DNA from: Tetracentron sinense
Taxonomy: Eukaryota > Streptophyta > Magnoliopsida > Trochodendrales > Trochodendraceae
Direction of reading: 5' to 3'
Length of the DNA stretch: 64,000 bases
Assembly (NCBI GenBank): GCA_015143295.1
Contig: CM026565.1
Location: forward strand, 30,388,052-30,452,051
Positions 24,046 to 34,901 of this stretch are shown piece by piece (the first letter of the stretch is position 1; each line of letters begins with the position of its first letter). The notes below the pieces were generated by a model. That model was not told the DNA's origin. It searched no databases and saw nothing but the letters and a program-made list of their open reading frames with translations. The position numbers and the translations under genes were made by a program.

Positions 24046-25084
24046 GTATTCAAGTAATAGGGGCAAAATGGGAAAATGGTAACTTTAGTTAAAAATGTTA
24101 ATATTAAGACTCTGACAGGGAAGGGTAGTGTAATTTCATTAACTAGAAGAGAGGTTTCTGAAATTTCATCAAACCTCAAGGGAAGTGAGTGTATATATGC
24201 CCAGTAAGATTTGTAGTTCAATTGTGTATGTATCTTGTGTTTACTTAATTGTTAACATCCTTGTTCCCGTTCTGGTACACTTTGTATAGTGCATGTATGA
24301 CTGAACTTCGTGGTCTATGTTAACTGTTTGAGTGGTTATATTATATTTCCTTCTGATCTTTATGTTATATGTCAATGTTGGAGCAGATAATGTACATATT
24401 ACCCTATTAAGGACATTATCAGTGACTAAATGAAAATTTAAGTTCACAGGTTCATACTCATCCATGCATCGATCAAAGCTTAGATTTCCCATTCAACAAT
24501 CATTGCGTGACAAGTGCATTTCTTGTATCACCTATTTGGACGGATTAGTTATAAACTATGTCATTTAGTTCTCTTGTGGGGCTAAATGCAGGTGTACAAC
24601 ATTTCAGTTTTGTTTGTGATAAAATGTATTTGTCTGTATATGCTTCTTGAATTGTCCGGTTGTAAAGTTTGAGAATGCATAATCTCCAGTATATTCTGCT
24701 GCTCATTGTTTGTCCAGATTGAGAAAAATTTTGGCAGTTGTTTCTCTTATTCTCTAAGTACATATTTAGACTATGTGGAATGCTTGCCCCTAGTCTAAGT
24801 CGTGTGCTTGGAGAACCATAAGAAAATGCTGCCGAAATTTCCTTGAAATGGAACAAAGCACTTGAGCAACTGAATATTGGAGATTATGCATTTCCAAATG
24901 GAATAGGAACACCCCACCCGTTAGAAGAGAAGTTGAAAACGATAGGAAGAATGCATGCATACATATTGTGTAGATGAGGAAGTCATTCGATAGCTGTTTT
25001 ATTGCAATTGACTGATGTGATCAACGTTTGCTATTTCTCAGAATAGCTAACGAAGCAGGACTTAGAATTCCCATCTCATCCCTC

Positions 25085-25660
25085 ATGGATAGGAGTTGGA
25101 TTGGAAACTTAGTGTACTATTTGTCATAAGTTTTGACGAAATTCGGAATGATAAAATATCAGTATCTAAGCATATGATCTTTTTTTGGTTACATAGGTTT
25201 TCAAAGGAATACATAGAAGGGGTGAAGAAGTTTATAGAGTTTGCATTAACTCATGGAGCGACTGATAACAATGGCGGTATAAAGTGTCCATGTCCTAAAT
25301 GCAACAATGTCCTTTATCAAGAGAGGTAAAACATACGACCATATGATCTGTTATTGATTCGACTGCAATTATAAAATCTGGTTTTATCACGGGGAAGAAA
25401 TATTACAACACACATCGATTGGCGGAAGAATGTCTCAGAATCCTGACGTGCACGACAGACAGAATGAGATACAAGACCTGGTGCAGGATTTGTTTGGGGT
25501 ATCAAATCGAGATGAAACCGGTGCCAGTAGTCGAGATCCCACTCCTGAGGCGGATAATTTTTTTGAATTGGTAAGGGATGTGGGACAGGCTTTGTATCCA
25601 GGATGCCTAAATCACACAAAGTTATCTATCATCGTAAGATTATATCATTTATCGTATTGA
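25085..25660 (+). pseudogene. CACTA transposase N-terminal remnant (TNP2 class)
   Basis: MDRSWIGNL (25085) and, after an intron-like gap, FSKEYIEGVKKFIEFALTHG with CPCPKCNN match the transposase-associated zinc-binding domain of plant CACTA elements. Further on, NEIQDLVQDLFGVSN and ELVRDVGQALYPGC..SIIVRLYHL match the next conserved block, which normally leads into the TNP2 catalytic core. Here the core is absent and a satellite-like array begins at 25658. An in-frame stop near 25350 further disables it. The intact protein would cut at the CACTA ends. Confidence 0.8.
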
Positions 25661-26634
25661 AATACACGCGTTAGAAGAAACGGGATCAAAATCCGACCCC
25701 CGGTTTGGAAACGGTGGGATGACATAGGTTTATGTTAAAGTATAGTATCCAAGTATGGATTTCGGCCATATGGGCGCCCAAATTGGGCATACGGTCTTGG
25801 ATTCGCTCGAAACCAATTCCAACACTAGGATGTATTGAAATACATGTGTTAGAAGAAACGAGATCGAAATCCGACCCCCAGTTTAGAAATGGTGGGAGTT
25901 TGTACGTTTAGGCCGAAGTATAATATTCAAAAATGGATTTCGGCTGTCTCAACGCCCAAATCAGGCATACGGCATCAGATTCGCCTGAAACCAACTCCAA
26001 CACTTAGGATGTATTGAAATACACGCGTTAGAAGAAACGGCATTGAAATCCGACCCCTGGTTTGAAAATGGTGGGACGATGTAGGTTTAGTCTAAAGTAT
26101 AGTATTCAAGTATGGATTTCGGTCGTCTCGACGCCAAAATCAGGCATACGACCTCGGATTTGTTTGAAATCAACTCCAACACTTAGGATGTATTGAAATA
26201 TACGCATTAGAAGAAACATGATCGAAATCCGACCCCTAGTTTAGAAATGGGGACGATGTAGGTTTAGGCCAAAGTATAGTATCCAATTATGGATTTCGGC
26301 TGTCTCGGCGCCCAAATCGGGCATATGGCATCAGATTCGCTTGAAACCAATTCCAACACTTAGGATGTATTGAAATATACGCATTAGAAGAAACAGGATT
26401 GAAATCCGATCCCTGGTTTGAAAATGGTGGGACGATGTAGGTTCAGGCCAAAGTATAGTATCCAAGTATGGATTTCGGTCGTCTTGACGCCCAAATCGAG
26501 CATACGGCATAGGATTTGCTCGAAACTAACTTCAACACTTATGATGTATTGAAATACACGCGTTAGAAGAAACGAGATCGAAATCCGACTCCCGGTTTGA
26601 AAATTATGGGACAATGTCAGTTTAAGCCAAAGTA
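25658..26634. repeat. Satellite-like array, about 178 bp x 5.5
   Basis: Units begin TGAAATACACGCGTTAGAAG at 25658, 25836, 26015, 26194, 26371 and 26550, with spacings of 177-179 bp; the last copy is partial. Each contains GAAATCCGACCCC, GGTTTAGGC and GGATTTCGG..GTCT. The array starts exactly where the transposase homology stops. No reading frame runs through it. Confidence 0.9.
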
Positions 26635-27069
26635 ATACCGAAAACTATTAATATTCTGAGATGAGTTTGGTTCTTTGCATATTTATTAATTATTACATTC
26701 TCAAATTTTCTCATTTAGAAAAAAGATTAATAAATTGTATATTATTGTTTTTTGTAGGAGGGAGCCGGTAGCACACACATATCGGGTTTTCGACCATCTC
26801 CAGGAGGGAGCTAGGCGACTACTTTTAAATTTTTTTTCCTTTGGAACTATGTGTACTGTTTATGACACTTTTTATGGGCATGTATATATAATTTTAATAT
26901 TACATGTTTGGGGCATGTTTTTTTATTACTTGAATTTTTTATTCTTAATCGGAATTATATTGCTTACAGGTACAATACGTGTTTATTTATATTTATATTG
27001 CTCACAAGTACAAATAATACATGGAAAAAAAAAAACATAATTTTTGTCAAAATAAATTCTTTTTTTTAA

Positions 27070-27545
27070 AATTTTTTTTACAAGTGGCGGCAGTTTAACC
27101 CGCCGTAATATTAAATATTAATTTAATTTAATCACTGTGAGAACCGCCGTTAGATATGATGGCGGTTGGACCCGCCGTGCAATTGGTTATCAATAACGGC
27201 GGTAAGACACGCCGTGACATAATCAATAAAGGACGGCAGGATAACACACTGCGATATAAAATATAAAGAACGGTGGTTTCAACTGCCGTGATATTCGTAA
27301 TATCTAACGGCGGTAAATATATGACGCAACATGTGATTTTAATAATGATATGATAAATAAAAGCACGACGGTTGGAAATCCCATACATTTATTGAGATAA
27401 GACGGCGGTTTTGAATAACCGCGGTGCATATTCGCCGCTACAGGAATCCCTGACAAAATATTCTTCGGCGGGTGACATTACCGTCGTGATACACTATGAC
27501 GGCGGTAATTTTACATGGCATGACGGTTTTTAACCGCTGTAAAAA
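27070..27545. repeat. CACTA subterminal repeats, right
   Basis: At least ten copies of GACGGCGGT / ACCGCCGTGA-like motifs in both orientations, running up to the GTAGTG terminus at 27564. Confidence 0.75.
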
Positions 27546-28094
27546 AACGTTGATTATTGTAGTGGTATATTTTGGGAGCAATATTTTAGATAATTTTTAG
27601 GGTAAATTTTAGTTACCTCCCCTGAGGTTTGATGAAATTGCAAAGACCTCCTCTCTTGTTTCTAAATTTACATTGCCCTCTCTTGTATTTCAATTGTTCG
27701 TAACAGATTTCTCATTCTGTTAATATGCCGTTACTAACATGGATGGATTTTGATGATGTCATGCTTTAAATATTTTAAAATACTTAAATTACCCCTAAAA
27801 AATAAATAACATTAAAAAAATTCATTCACAAAAAAAAAACAGGCGACCCCTACTTTGTATGTTGAGGAGTCTAAATACAATTTAGTTATTAATCTTAATT
27901 TTGCATTAAAAAAAATAAAAAGACATTAATACCCTTGTCTTCTTCCTATCGTCTCCGTCCAAAGGACCTCGACAACCTCTAGTGTGGTTGCTGGACTTCA
28001 GTCACTAAAATCAACCAGCTCCCGTTTCACCATATATTAATCTTCCTCATTTTTATTCTTTAAAACCCTAGAAATCATATCAAAGCAGCAAAAG

Positions 28095-28325
28095 ATGGGA
28101 GAAGACGACTTGAAACGTGTTAGAAACAAAATCCTTATCTACAACAGAACGAGAATCCTGATCCCATATAGAGTTCCCTCTTTATGTAAACTAGTGTTTA
28201 ACGAGAATCCTTATCAACATAAGGATTGTCCTTATCCCTTAATGGTTTCTGTTTTGTATGGTATGCGGATAACCAGTACTATCACAGTATATATATTGAT
28301 ACGTACTCAAATAGTGGGTGGTTAA
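28095..28325 (+). other. Small conserved frame, copy A
   Basis: MGEDDLKRVRNKILIYNRTR... begins after a CAAAGCAGCAAAAG leader. Copy B has the same start (MREDDLKRV...) but stops after about 32 residues. The family was not recognised. It lies in a region bounded by GGGTAAATT inverted ends, so a host gene fragment carried by a transposon is possible but unproven. Confidence 0.25.
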
Positions 28326-28846
28326 TGATTAGTTATGTAGGGAGTGAGTGTAGTTAATTAGTTATTGGGAGATAGTGAGTAGTTTGTTATTGGTAAGGAT
28401 CACTATAAAATGGTTGTAATTGTTTAGTTTTAAAAAATAAGATGAATGAATGAGAGTTCTTGAAGGAGGTTTTACCCCCTCGAAATGGTATCAAAGGTTA
28501 GGCCCCCTCGAAGTGGTTATATCCTTTAATTTTACCTGTTTTATTTTATTATGAGAAAAAAAGGTACGTAACAAATGGTATTAGAGCCATGGTTCTGTGA
28601 CTATGTGGTGAAGATTGAAGTTGTGAAGGCTAAAGGTTGGAGGAAAACCCCCTCGAAGTGGCTTTTTAGGAGGAAGACCCCCTTGAAGTGGTCACCTTTA
28701 TCTCAACTACATCGATTTCTACTGTTCTTACACGAGGATCTAAAGATTAAGGTGTTCCTAAACCTTAAGGACAAGGTTCTTTCAAGGGAGATGGAATGAT
28801 ACGTACTCAATAATGTGCGGTTAATGGTTAGTTATATAGGGAGTAG
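28297..28846 (+). mobile_element. TRIM-type LTR element, incomplete
   Basis: The first LTR (28297-28573) starts TGATACGTACTC and ends GTAACA. It is followed by a primer-binding site TGGTATTAGAGCCATGG matching the initiator-Met tRNA type used by copia-like elements. A non-coding interior of 223 bp ends in a purine tract CAAGGGAGATGGAA, and a second LTR copy begins at 28797 but is cut short near 28846 by an unrelated hAT-like fragment. Size and lack of coding fit a terminal-repeat retrotransposon in miniature. It is a broken fossil, present in copy A only. Confidence 0.78.
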
Positions 28847-28938
28847 GGCTGTCAACGGGTCGGATTTGGATCGGATCTGCCTAGATCCGAATCCGATCCA
28901 AGATCCGCCAGATCATTAATTAATCGATCCAAATCGAT
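28847..28938. mobile_element. hAT-like end fragment at the A/B junction
   Basis: Starts TAGGGCTGTCAACGGGTCGG, a plant hAT-type terminus, followed by GGATC/GATCC-rich sequence. It stops exactly where copy B starts (28939). Confidence 0.45.
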
Positions 28939-28983
28939 ATTGACACGCCTAGCTGTTGAGAGGTCTTGAGATCAATTCTCTAA

Positions 28984-29346
28984 GACTCGTAATCTTCTCC
29001 AGTTGTAACCGATTTTTGGCAAAACCGGTTACACCCCTGTGGTCATCACTTGTCCTTTTTTACACTTCTTAATTGTGGTTAAGATTCACCTACCCCTAGG
29101 GTTCACCCACCAATCTTTAGTTTTTAGAAAAAAAACATTTAAAAAAATTAACCCTAGGAGTTGGTAAATTTTAATCACAGTTAACAAAATTTTGTATTAT
29201 TTAAAAAAAATGAAAAATAGTTGGGTAAACCCTAGGGATGACTGAATCTTAACCATGGTTAAGATGTGGCAAAAGGGACATCTGGCCACCTCAGGGGTGT
29301 AATCAGTTTTGGCAAAACTGGTTACAACTGGAGAAGAATAAGTCCC
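28984..29346. mobile_element. Foldback MITE, 363 bp, with 8-bp target duplication
   Basis: Same family as 20870-21227: ends AATCTTCTCCAGTTGTAACC and its inverse. It is flanked by ttctctaa on both sides (28976-28983 and 29347-29354). Copy A shows the empty site (ttctctaaaatgg at about 20098). Confidence 0.87.
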
Positions 29347-29454
29347 TTCTCTAAAAGAATGGATTGGTAGAAATTCTATCAGGTGACATGATTAGAGGAT
29401 AACTCACTCACCTTTAACACTAACCAGATATTAATTCCACAAGTAGACTACAAT

Positions 29455-29652
29455 GGCTCTGGGCGAGCTGTAAACTCGGATGTCTTGGGTTCCATTTTCG
29501 ATGCCCTCTTGGGGCCAATCCACCCCGTTTTCTGGACTTTTCTATTGTGGCTGGTTGCGGGCCCTCGTCACTACCCCAGGGATTTATTCCTGACCCTTAT
29601 GGGACCCGAAGGGTTGGGGACACACCGGGTTACAAAAAAGAAAAAAAAATAG
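29455..29652 (+). mobile_element. SINE-like element, copy in B
   Basis: Same block as 20221-20431, with GGTTCCATTTTCG, GGGCCCTCG and an A-rich tail. It was duplicated with the segment, so it is not an independent insertion. Confidence 0.4.
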
Positions 29653-31090
29653 TTTGGTTGAACGCTCATATCCACGATATGAAGACCGGAAATTAGATTC
29701 GATACATTCATTATGGGCTCTCTGCTTTTAGACGTTTTGATTTATGATGGGAATGTTGAAGATTTTGCATCAGTCAAAATGAATTGACTTTGTTCATGTT
29801 CCAAGTACTTACAATCCGGTCAATACAATTTTTTTTTTTTTTTTTTTTTGAAGAACATTCAGCCAATACATTGAATGGTTAATACTGATTTATTTCCTAA
29901 CACTTTGTTTAGAAATCCGGCTTTATGAGATTAGTGCAAACAATCAATTTAAAAACATGGCCCTTTTTTTTTGAAATGGAGGGGTGTAGGAGAGAGAGAT
30001 TTTTTAAAAGAGCCATCATGTGAGTATTTAATTAGAATCTTTTTGGTAAAAATAACGCTTTGGGCAATTTTTTAATTTTAAAAAGTCACTTTTAAACTCC
30101 GTATAATATTTTTTTTTGACTTTCAGCAACACGACCACCACCCCACTACCTCCACCATGACCACTCCCTAATCACCACCACCACTACCCGACCCCCACCA
30201 TTACTGCTACCCTCTGTCACCACCCACACCACCTATCCTGCACATCACACCTACATTCACTCAATACCGATCTTCACTAGTTTATAATGATCTTTGTTTT
30301 TTCAGCTAAAACTTCACATTTGCCTTATCCCAAACTTTATCGAGGCGTGTTCTTTTTTATGAGGGTAGTTTTGGAATCAAGTCTTAAGGTCGTTATTTCG
30401 GTAACTTTCAGAGACAAGTCCAATAATTAATTATTCACCCTAAAAATAGGGGTATATTTTGGGAGCAATATTTTAGATATTTTTAGGGTAAATTATAGTT
30501 ACCTCCCCTATTATTTTTAAAATTACACTGTCCTCTCTTGTGTTTCAATTGTCAGTAACAGATTTCCCCTTCTGTTAATATGCCGTTACTAAGATGGATG
30601 AGTTTTGAGGATGTCATGCTTTAAAATTTTAAAATACCTAAATTACCCTTGAAAAATTAATAACATTAAAAAAATTCATTCACAAAAAAAAAAACAAAAA
30701 AAAGCCCCTACTTTGTATGTTGAGGAGTCAAAATAAAATTTACTTAATCTTAATTTTGTATTAAAAAAAATACATTAATACCCTTGTCTTCTTCTTATCG
30801 TCTCTGTCCAAAGGACCTCGGCAACCTCTGCTATGGTTGCTGGACTTTAGTCACTAAAATCGACCAGCTCCCATTTCATCAATAGATTAATCTTCTTCAT
30901 TTTTATTCTTTAAAACCCTAAAAATCATATCAAAGCAGCAAAAGATGAGAGAAGACGACTTGAAACGTGTTAGAAACAAAATCCTTATCTACAACAGAAC
31001 GAGAATCCTGATCCCATATAGAGTTCCCTCTTTATGTAAACCATTGTAAACACTAATCCTTATCAACATAAGGATTGACCTTATCCCTTA

Positions 31091-31234
31091 GGATAATGCT
31101 AGCATCACTTTCTTTTAAGGCTCACTCTCTTTTTGATTTGAGAGAGTGTTAGTGGAAAACATGTGTCCTTCTCTTAATGGAAGACAATAACTCATGTTTG
31201 GTCCATAAAGAAAGTGAGTTTCAAAGCATTGCCC
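31091..31234. mobile_element. MITE, 144 bp, 9-bp target duplication
   Basis: GGATAATGCTAGCATCAC and the reverse complement of the right end (GGGCAATGCTTTGAAACTCA) are related inverted ends. It is flanked by tatccctta at 31082-31090 and 31235-31243. Copy A has the empty site. The 9-bp duplication points to a Mutator-type transposase. Confidence 0.85.
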
Positions 31235-31295
31235 TATCCCTTAATGATTTATGTTTTGTATTGTATTCGGATAACCAGTATCACAGTACTATATA

Positions 31296-31406
31296 GGACT
31301 TTGCTACTGAGACCCTCTTAGGGCTAAGACCATGCTCCACCTGAAATCCCATGCTCTTTATGGTCTCGGTGGTCTCGGCCCTAATAGGGTCTCAAAAGCT
31401 TTATCC
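31296..31406. mobile_element. Foldback MITE, about 111 bp
   Basis: GGACTTTGCTACTGAGACCC and the inverted GGGTCTCAAAAGCTTTATCC form the ends. The near-identical flanks gtactata at 31286-31293 and 31407-31414 are the likely target duplication. Absent from copy A. Confidence 0.75.
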
Positions 31407-32283
31407 GTACTATAAATACCCATGCAACCTTCCTTTGCAACAGCTTATCTACAATTGACTCCCAAAGAATTTGGTTCCACCCAACCACACTTTTAAACCC
31501 TATATCCAGATCCCTGTTGGAACTTTCCCAACCTAACCCACGCCCAAAATGTTTATGAGCTTTGATATGATTTGAAACATGTTCATGGTTCCTAAGTGGA
31601 TTATGGATTATCAACGTTCTGGGTATTCCAAAGTGAGTATCAGTGGTTCCGATTCACGCTTAGATGAAATCGAGGATGAAGAAGGTAGAGGCGATAAGCT
31701 ACCGACGAGAACGAAGATGAGCCTCTGTTCTTTGAAGAGATAATAGATAGTTTTGGGGATGGATCTCTGCAATTTTAATGGTTTTTAGTGAAGATGAAGA
31801 TGTGCAAATTTTGTTGGGATTTCTACTTGTAGAATTGTTTTATGTTGTTGTTCTATGCTTACTTTAAATGACAAAAAGAAAGAAAAAGAGATTTTTAAGA
31901 TTCTAAAAAATCAAAATCATGACGAATGAGGAAAATAGGAGAAGAAGATGATCAGAAGTATTCATGTTTCTTCTATTTCATTTGTTGAGAAAATTTTGGC
32001 CTGAGCGTACCCTTGTTTTAACTCATGACTTGGGGTAAAATCGTAAAAGCACGTTATCTGTTAACGATATTAACTTGACCAACCTGATAAGGAAAGACTA
32101 GTGTAATTTTAGAAAATAGAGGGGAGGTCTCTGTAATTTCACCAAACCTCAAGGGATTTAACTGTAATTTACCCTAATTTTTATAAATCATAAATTATTC
32201 CTTTTCATTTCCCATTCCTTTTAAACACCAAAAAATGAAAAAATGAATTGTATTAGCAAGTCCGCAATTAGTTATATATATAT

Positions 32284-32574
32284 CAGTGTTGTTAGAACCG
32301 GACCGGACCGGCTGGTGGAACCGGGAACCGGTTCCCAAAACTCTCAGAACCGGCCCTATTTCAAAACCGGGCTATTTAGTGAGAACCGTGGGAACCGGCC
32401 AGTTGAACCGGGAACCGATGGTCAAAACCGGTCGAACCGATCATATATGGGTAAAAATAGATTAAAATTTTTTTTTTTTGTAAAGGACACGGTTGAACTG
32501 GACTGGTCGAACCGGTGGAACCGGGAACCAGCCACTCAACCGGTTCGATGACCGGTCCGGTTCTGATAACATTG
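32284..32574. mobile_element. hAT-type MITE rich in GAACCGG, 291 bp
   Basis: CAGTGTTGTTAGAACCGG at the left pairs with CCGGTTCTGATAACATTG at the right. The body repeats GAACCGG / CCGGTTC. It sits in a TATATA tract; atatatat on both sides fits an 8-bp duplication but is low-complexity. Confidence 0.75.
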
Positions 32575-33773
32575 ATATATATATATTTTACTTGTCAAGT
32601 AAGGGTTAGTATCTGTTCCAAGTGAGGAAACAGGATGCCCACCTCTCTCCCATGGGCTGAACCCGTGACCTCCCTCCTATTGAGGGGGATACATCCCCAC
32701 TGGGACCGTGTGTAGTAAGGGATAACACATTATTTGCATCCTTATAATTTGAAATAATACAACGTGATCTCTTTTGTAGGTTCCTTATATGGGTTTAGTA
32801 GGATCAAAATTCATGACATGGAATTTAACGAAATTCTACTTCTTTTTTTTTCTTTTTTTTGTAGATGACATCATTTATCTAGGTTTATTTATTTTTGGAT
32901 GGTATCCTTTATCTAGGTGATTAGGATAGATTAAGAGTTAAGTTAGTAGATGGATCTCTCAACCACCACCGACAAATCCTCACAATAAGATAAACTTTGA
33001 ATCCTCAAAATAAGAATAATGTCTTACCACTGGGGCAAAATGTAAAAAAAAAAAAGCATTCTAACTATGTAAGAGGCCGTTGAAGAGAGAGAGAGAGAGA
33101 GGTATTAGTAGTTGGCCTTGGATTGTCTCTGGCGACCTCTCGGACAACCATTAGGGGACATGTGACGTTAAAAAAGGGAGAAGTTATGTCATTTTCTTCT
33201 CTTGATTCTGACTTTTCCCTAATTGATATATGTCTCCCCTTTATCTCAATTCTCAACACTTTATCGCCATGTGTCAAATAGTGTGTGGAGAAGTCAAAAT
33301 CATGTGCCCATGAATTTGACTTCTTGACCACTTGTCCCCTCTTTTATGGTTGCCCAGACAAGGGGGTTTCTGGCTTCGCTAGAGACAATCCGAGGCCGGT
33401 TGGGTTGTGTACAACTTCCATGTCACCAACTATATTGCCATGGGTACAAGATTTCCTCTGGTTGAGGCCAGATTAAAATACTCTGGCCCATCCTCTCCCA
33501 TTCTTGATTTAAAACCCTAACCCCCCCCCCCCCCCCTAGTGCTAGTGTGGTCGACGAACCCAGGTCAATCATATCCGTTCTCGTGTACTTGCCGAACTGT
33601 CTTCGTCGTCGAAGCTCTGGCCTCCGATCAGGTTCTTCTTCCTCTTCTTCTTCTTGGGCATGGGATTTTTCAGTTTTGTTTTTTTGGATCACAGTGGGTT
33701 GGAAGAGCAAGGGGGGTTTTTCAGTTTTTTTTTTTTTTTGGGATCAGAGTGGGTTGTTTGCATTTATTAAAAC
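32575..33773. other. Intergenic, no gene recognised
   Basis: Holds a GA microsatellite (about 33086-33103), a C run (about 33521-33536) after an AAAACCCTAA telo-box-like motif, and a tRNA-like box-B string near 32680 read on the minus strand. Several overlapping short frames at 33423-33894 are not supported. Confidence 0.45.
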
Positions 33774-34291
33774 TAGGGCTGTCAAAGGGCCGGGTAGGGG
33801 CAGGCCCGGGGTCAACCCTAACCCTACCCTTCCCTATAAGAGTAAGGCTAGCCCAGCCCTAGCCCTTCAAGGGCCGGGGTTCATTGGGCCCTAGCCCAAA
33901 GGGCCGGAAGAGAGCGAGATTTTGTTCAAGAAAACCATTCAAATAGGTTATAAAATCATACAACATATTGAACTCATGAAAAATTTTGTGTTGACTTTCA
34001 AGAAAAATTGGTATATAAAGAGGTTTGGTTATGAATTTATGAATAAATCCCATGTTAATATCATTAACGGAGGCTATATTAGTAATTTATAACTTAAATT
34101 AAGTATTCTTAAAAAGGGGAGGGCGGGCCGGGTCTGGAAGGGCCGTGCAGGAGACAGCCCTATCCCGGCCCTAAGGAAGAAGGGCTTCTTGGTTTTAGGC
34201 CCTACCTGGCCCAAGGGCCAAAGAAAGGTCGGGCTTTGGCGGGTTGTGAAGGGCCGGGTACCCTTTGACTAGGGGTTTTTTGACTGGCCTA
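33774..34291. mobile_element. hAT element, non-autonomous, 518 bp
   Basis: TAGGGCTGTCAAA at the left and TTTGACTGGCCTA at the right are inverted ends. The 8-mer attaaaac flanks both sides (33766-33773 and 34292-34299). The body has long GGGCC/GGCCC-rich arms near both ends and no coding frame. Confidence 0.85.
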
Positions 34292-34793
34292 ATTAAAACT
34301 CTATTCAAAGTTGATCAGAGCATGAGATTTTTCAGTTTTTTTTTTTTGGGCTTCTATTGATTTCAGTTTTTATTTATCACAGTTCAAAGTTGATCAATGC
34401 GTGCGATTTTCCAGCTTTTTTATTTTTAAAATGTGGGTTGTTTGCATATATTGAAACTCTATTCAAAGTTAATTATCCAAAAAAAAAAAAAAAACCCTCT
34501 ATTCAAAGTTGATCAGAGCATGTTATCTTTGAATAGAGTTTCCAAACGGAGCCTGAATATATGAAACACAAAATACCGTCTCTGAGTGAAAATAGTACTC
34601 TGATTATCAGGCCCGAACTGAATACGGGCTGGCCTGCGTGGGCTAACTCGGGCTCAACCCGAACTGTGTTTTTAACATGGTCTGGGCCCGGCCCAACCCA
34701 CCGATGCGCAATGTGCAGCCCTAATACAAATCATTCGCAGAACCTTTTTTTGACCCTCAGGATCATTCGCTCAAACAGAAAAGCTTGCAAGTG

Positions 34794-34891
34794 ATGGAGG
34801 TGGAGAAGGAGGCGCAGAAGTACCAGGTTGACCTAGGAAATTTAATGGCATTCGACCCCCATCACCCCTTCCCTTCTTCCCTCTCTAACAG
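34794..34891 (+). CDS. RRS1: RRS1 exon 1, copy U1
   Basis: ATG at 34794 encodes [20 protein letters not shown] and ends [12 protein letters not shown] in phase 2, followed by donor AG|GTTAGG. It differs from the U4 copy by a few residues. It could splice to exon 2 of U1 (36344) or of U4 (44845) in frame, so it may be an alternative first exon. Expression is unknown. Confidence 0.7.
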
Positions 34892-34901
34892 GTTAGGGTT
34901 T
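34892..34901 (-). promoter_or_regulatory. Telo-box at the start of intron 1 (U1)
   Basis: GTTAGGGTTT, the reverse complement of AAACCCTAAC, lies directly at the splice donor. Telo-boxes near the 5' end of plant ribosome-biogenesis and ribosomal-protein genes are known expression elements. The same motif occurs at the matching place in all four units (37799, 39659 and 43529). Confidence 0.55.

Larger units (their letters stand above)
21294..27564 (+). mobile_element. CACTA (En/Spm) element, left end missing
   Basis: The right end reads GATTATTGTAGTG, the inverted form of CACTACAATAATC, ending at 27564. Both ends carry many short inverted motifs of the ACGGCGGT...ACCGCCGT type, the subterminal repeats of CACTA elements. 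The interior has a TNP2-class transposase remnant (25085-25660), two tandem arrays and further MITE-like inserts. On the left, sequence shared with copy B stops at about 21293 and no CACTA start is visible. Copy B keeps about 334 bp of host DNA (30118-30451) absent here, so a deletion probably removed the left end of the element together with adjacent host DNA. Confidence 0.82.
20061..28296. repeat. Segmental duplication, copy A (split by a CACTA element)
   Basis: 20061-21293 and 27565-28296 match 28939-30117 and 30452-31285 (copy B) base for base over long stretches, including a SINE-like block and a small frame beginning MGEDDLKRV. Copy A lacks the foldback at 28984-29346 and the MITEs at 31091 and 31296, but has its own foldback (20870-21227) and a CACTA element. 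The copies are in direct orientation, separated by a TRIM and a short hAT-like fragment, so this is a tandem duplication. Confidence 0.85.
28939..31285. repeat. Segmental duplication, copy B
   Basis: Direct-orientation partner of copy A (see 20061-28296). It keeps host sequence at 30118-30451 that copy A lost and contains three MITE insertions absent from A (28984, 31091 and 31296). A CCA-rich stretch at 30120-30240 belongs to the part unique to B. Confidence 0.85.
30485..32175. mobile_element. TIR element with GGGTAAATT ends, about 1.7 kb
   Basis: AGGGTAAATTATAGTTACC at the left pairs with TAATTTACCCT at the right, and homology continues into the sequence around CTCAAGGGATTTAACTG and CACCAAACC. 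The left end is also present in copy A (about 27605), and a similar right end near 24060-24190. The interior has a host-like frame start (MREDDLKRV) and an Asp/Glu-rich stretch (SGSDSRLDEIEDEEGRGD) near 31640-31700, suggesting captured gene pieces. Mutator-like is the best guess, but no clean target duplication was found. Confidence 0.5.

Noticed and set aside
25658-26634. Regular repeats that could suggest a CRISPR-like array
   Set aside because: Units of about 178 bp are fully repeated with no unique spacers, and the setting is a plant CACTA element; this is a satellite-type tandem array.
32243-32551. 102-codon frame rich in NRPVEPG-like words
   Set aside because: Produced by the GAACCGG repeats of a hAT-type MITE.
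32600-32720. tRNA-like box B string (GGTTCAGCCC on the minus strand)
   Set aside because: No matching box A, no cloverleaf and no 3' tail; at most a SINE fragment.
33423-33894. Overlapping frames on both strands
   Set aside because: They cross a C run, CTT-rich tract and the end of a hAT element; no domain and no splice support.
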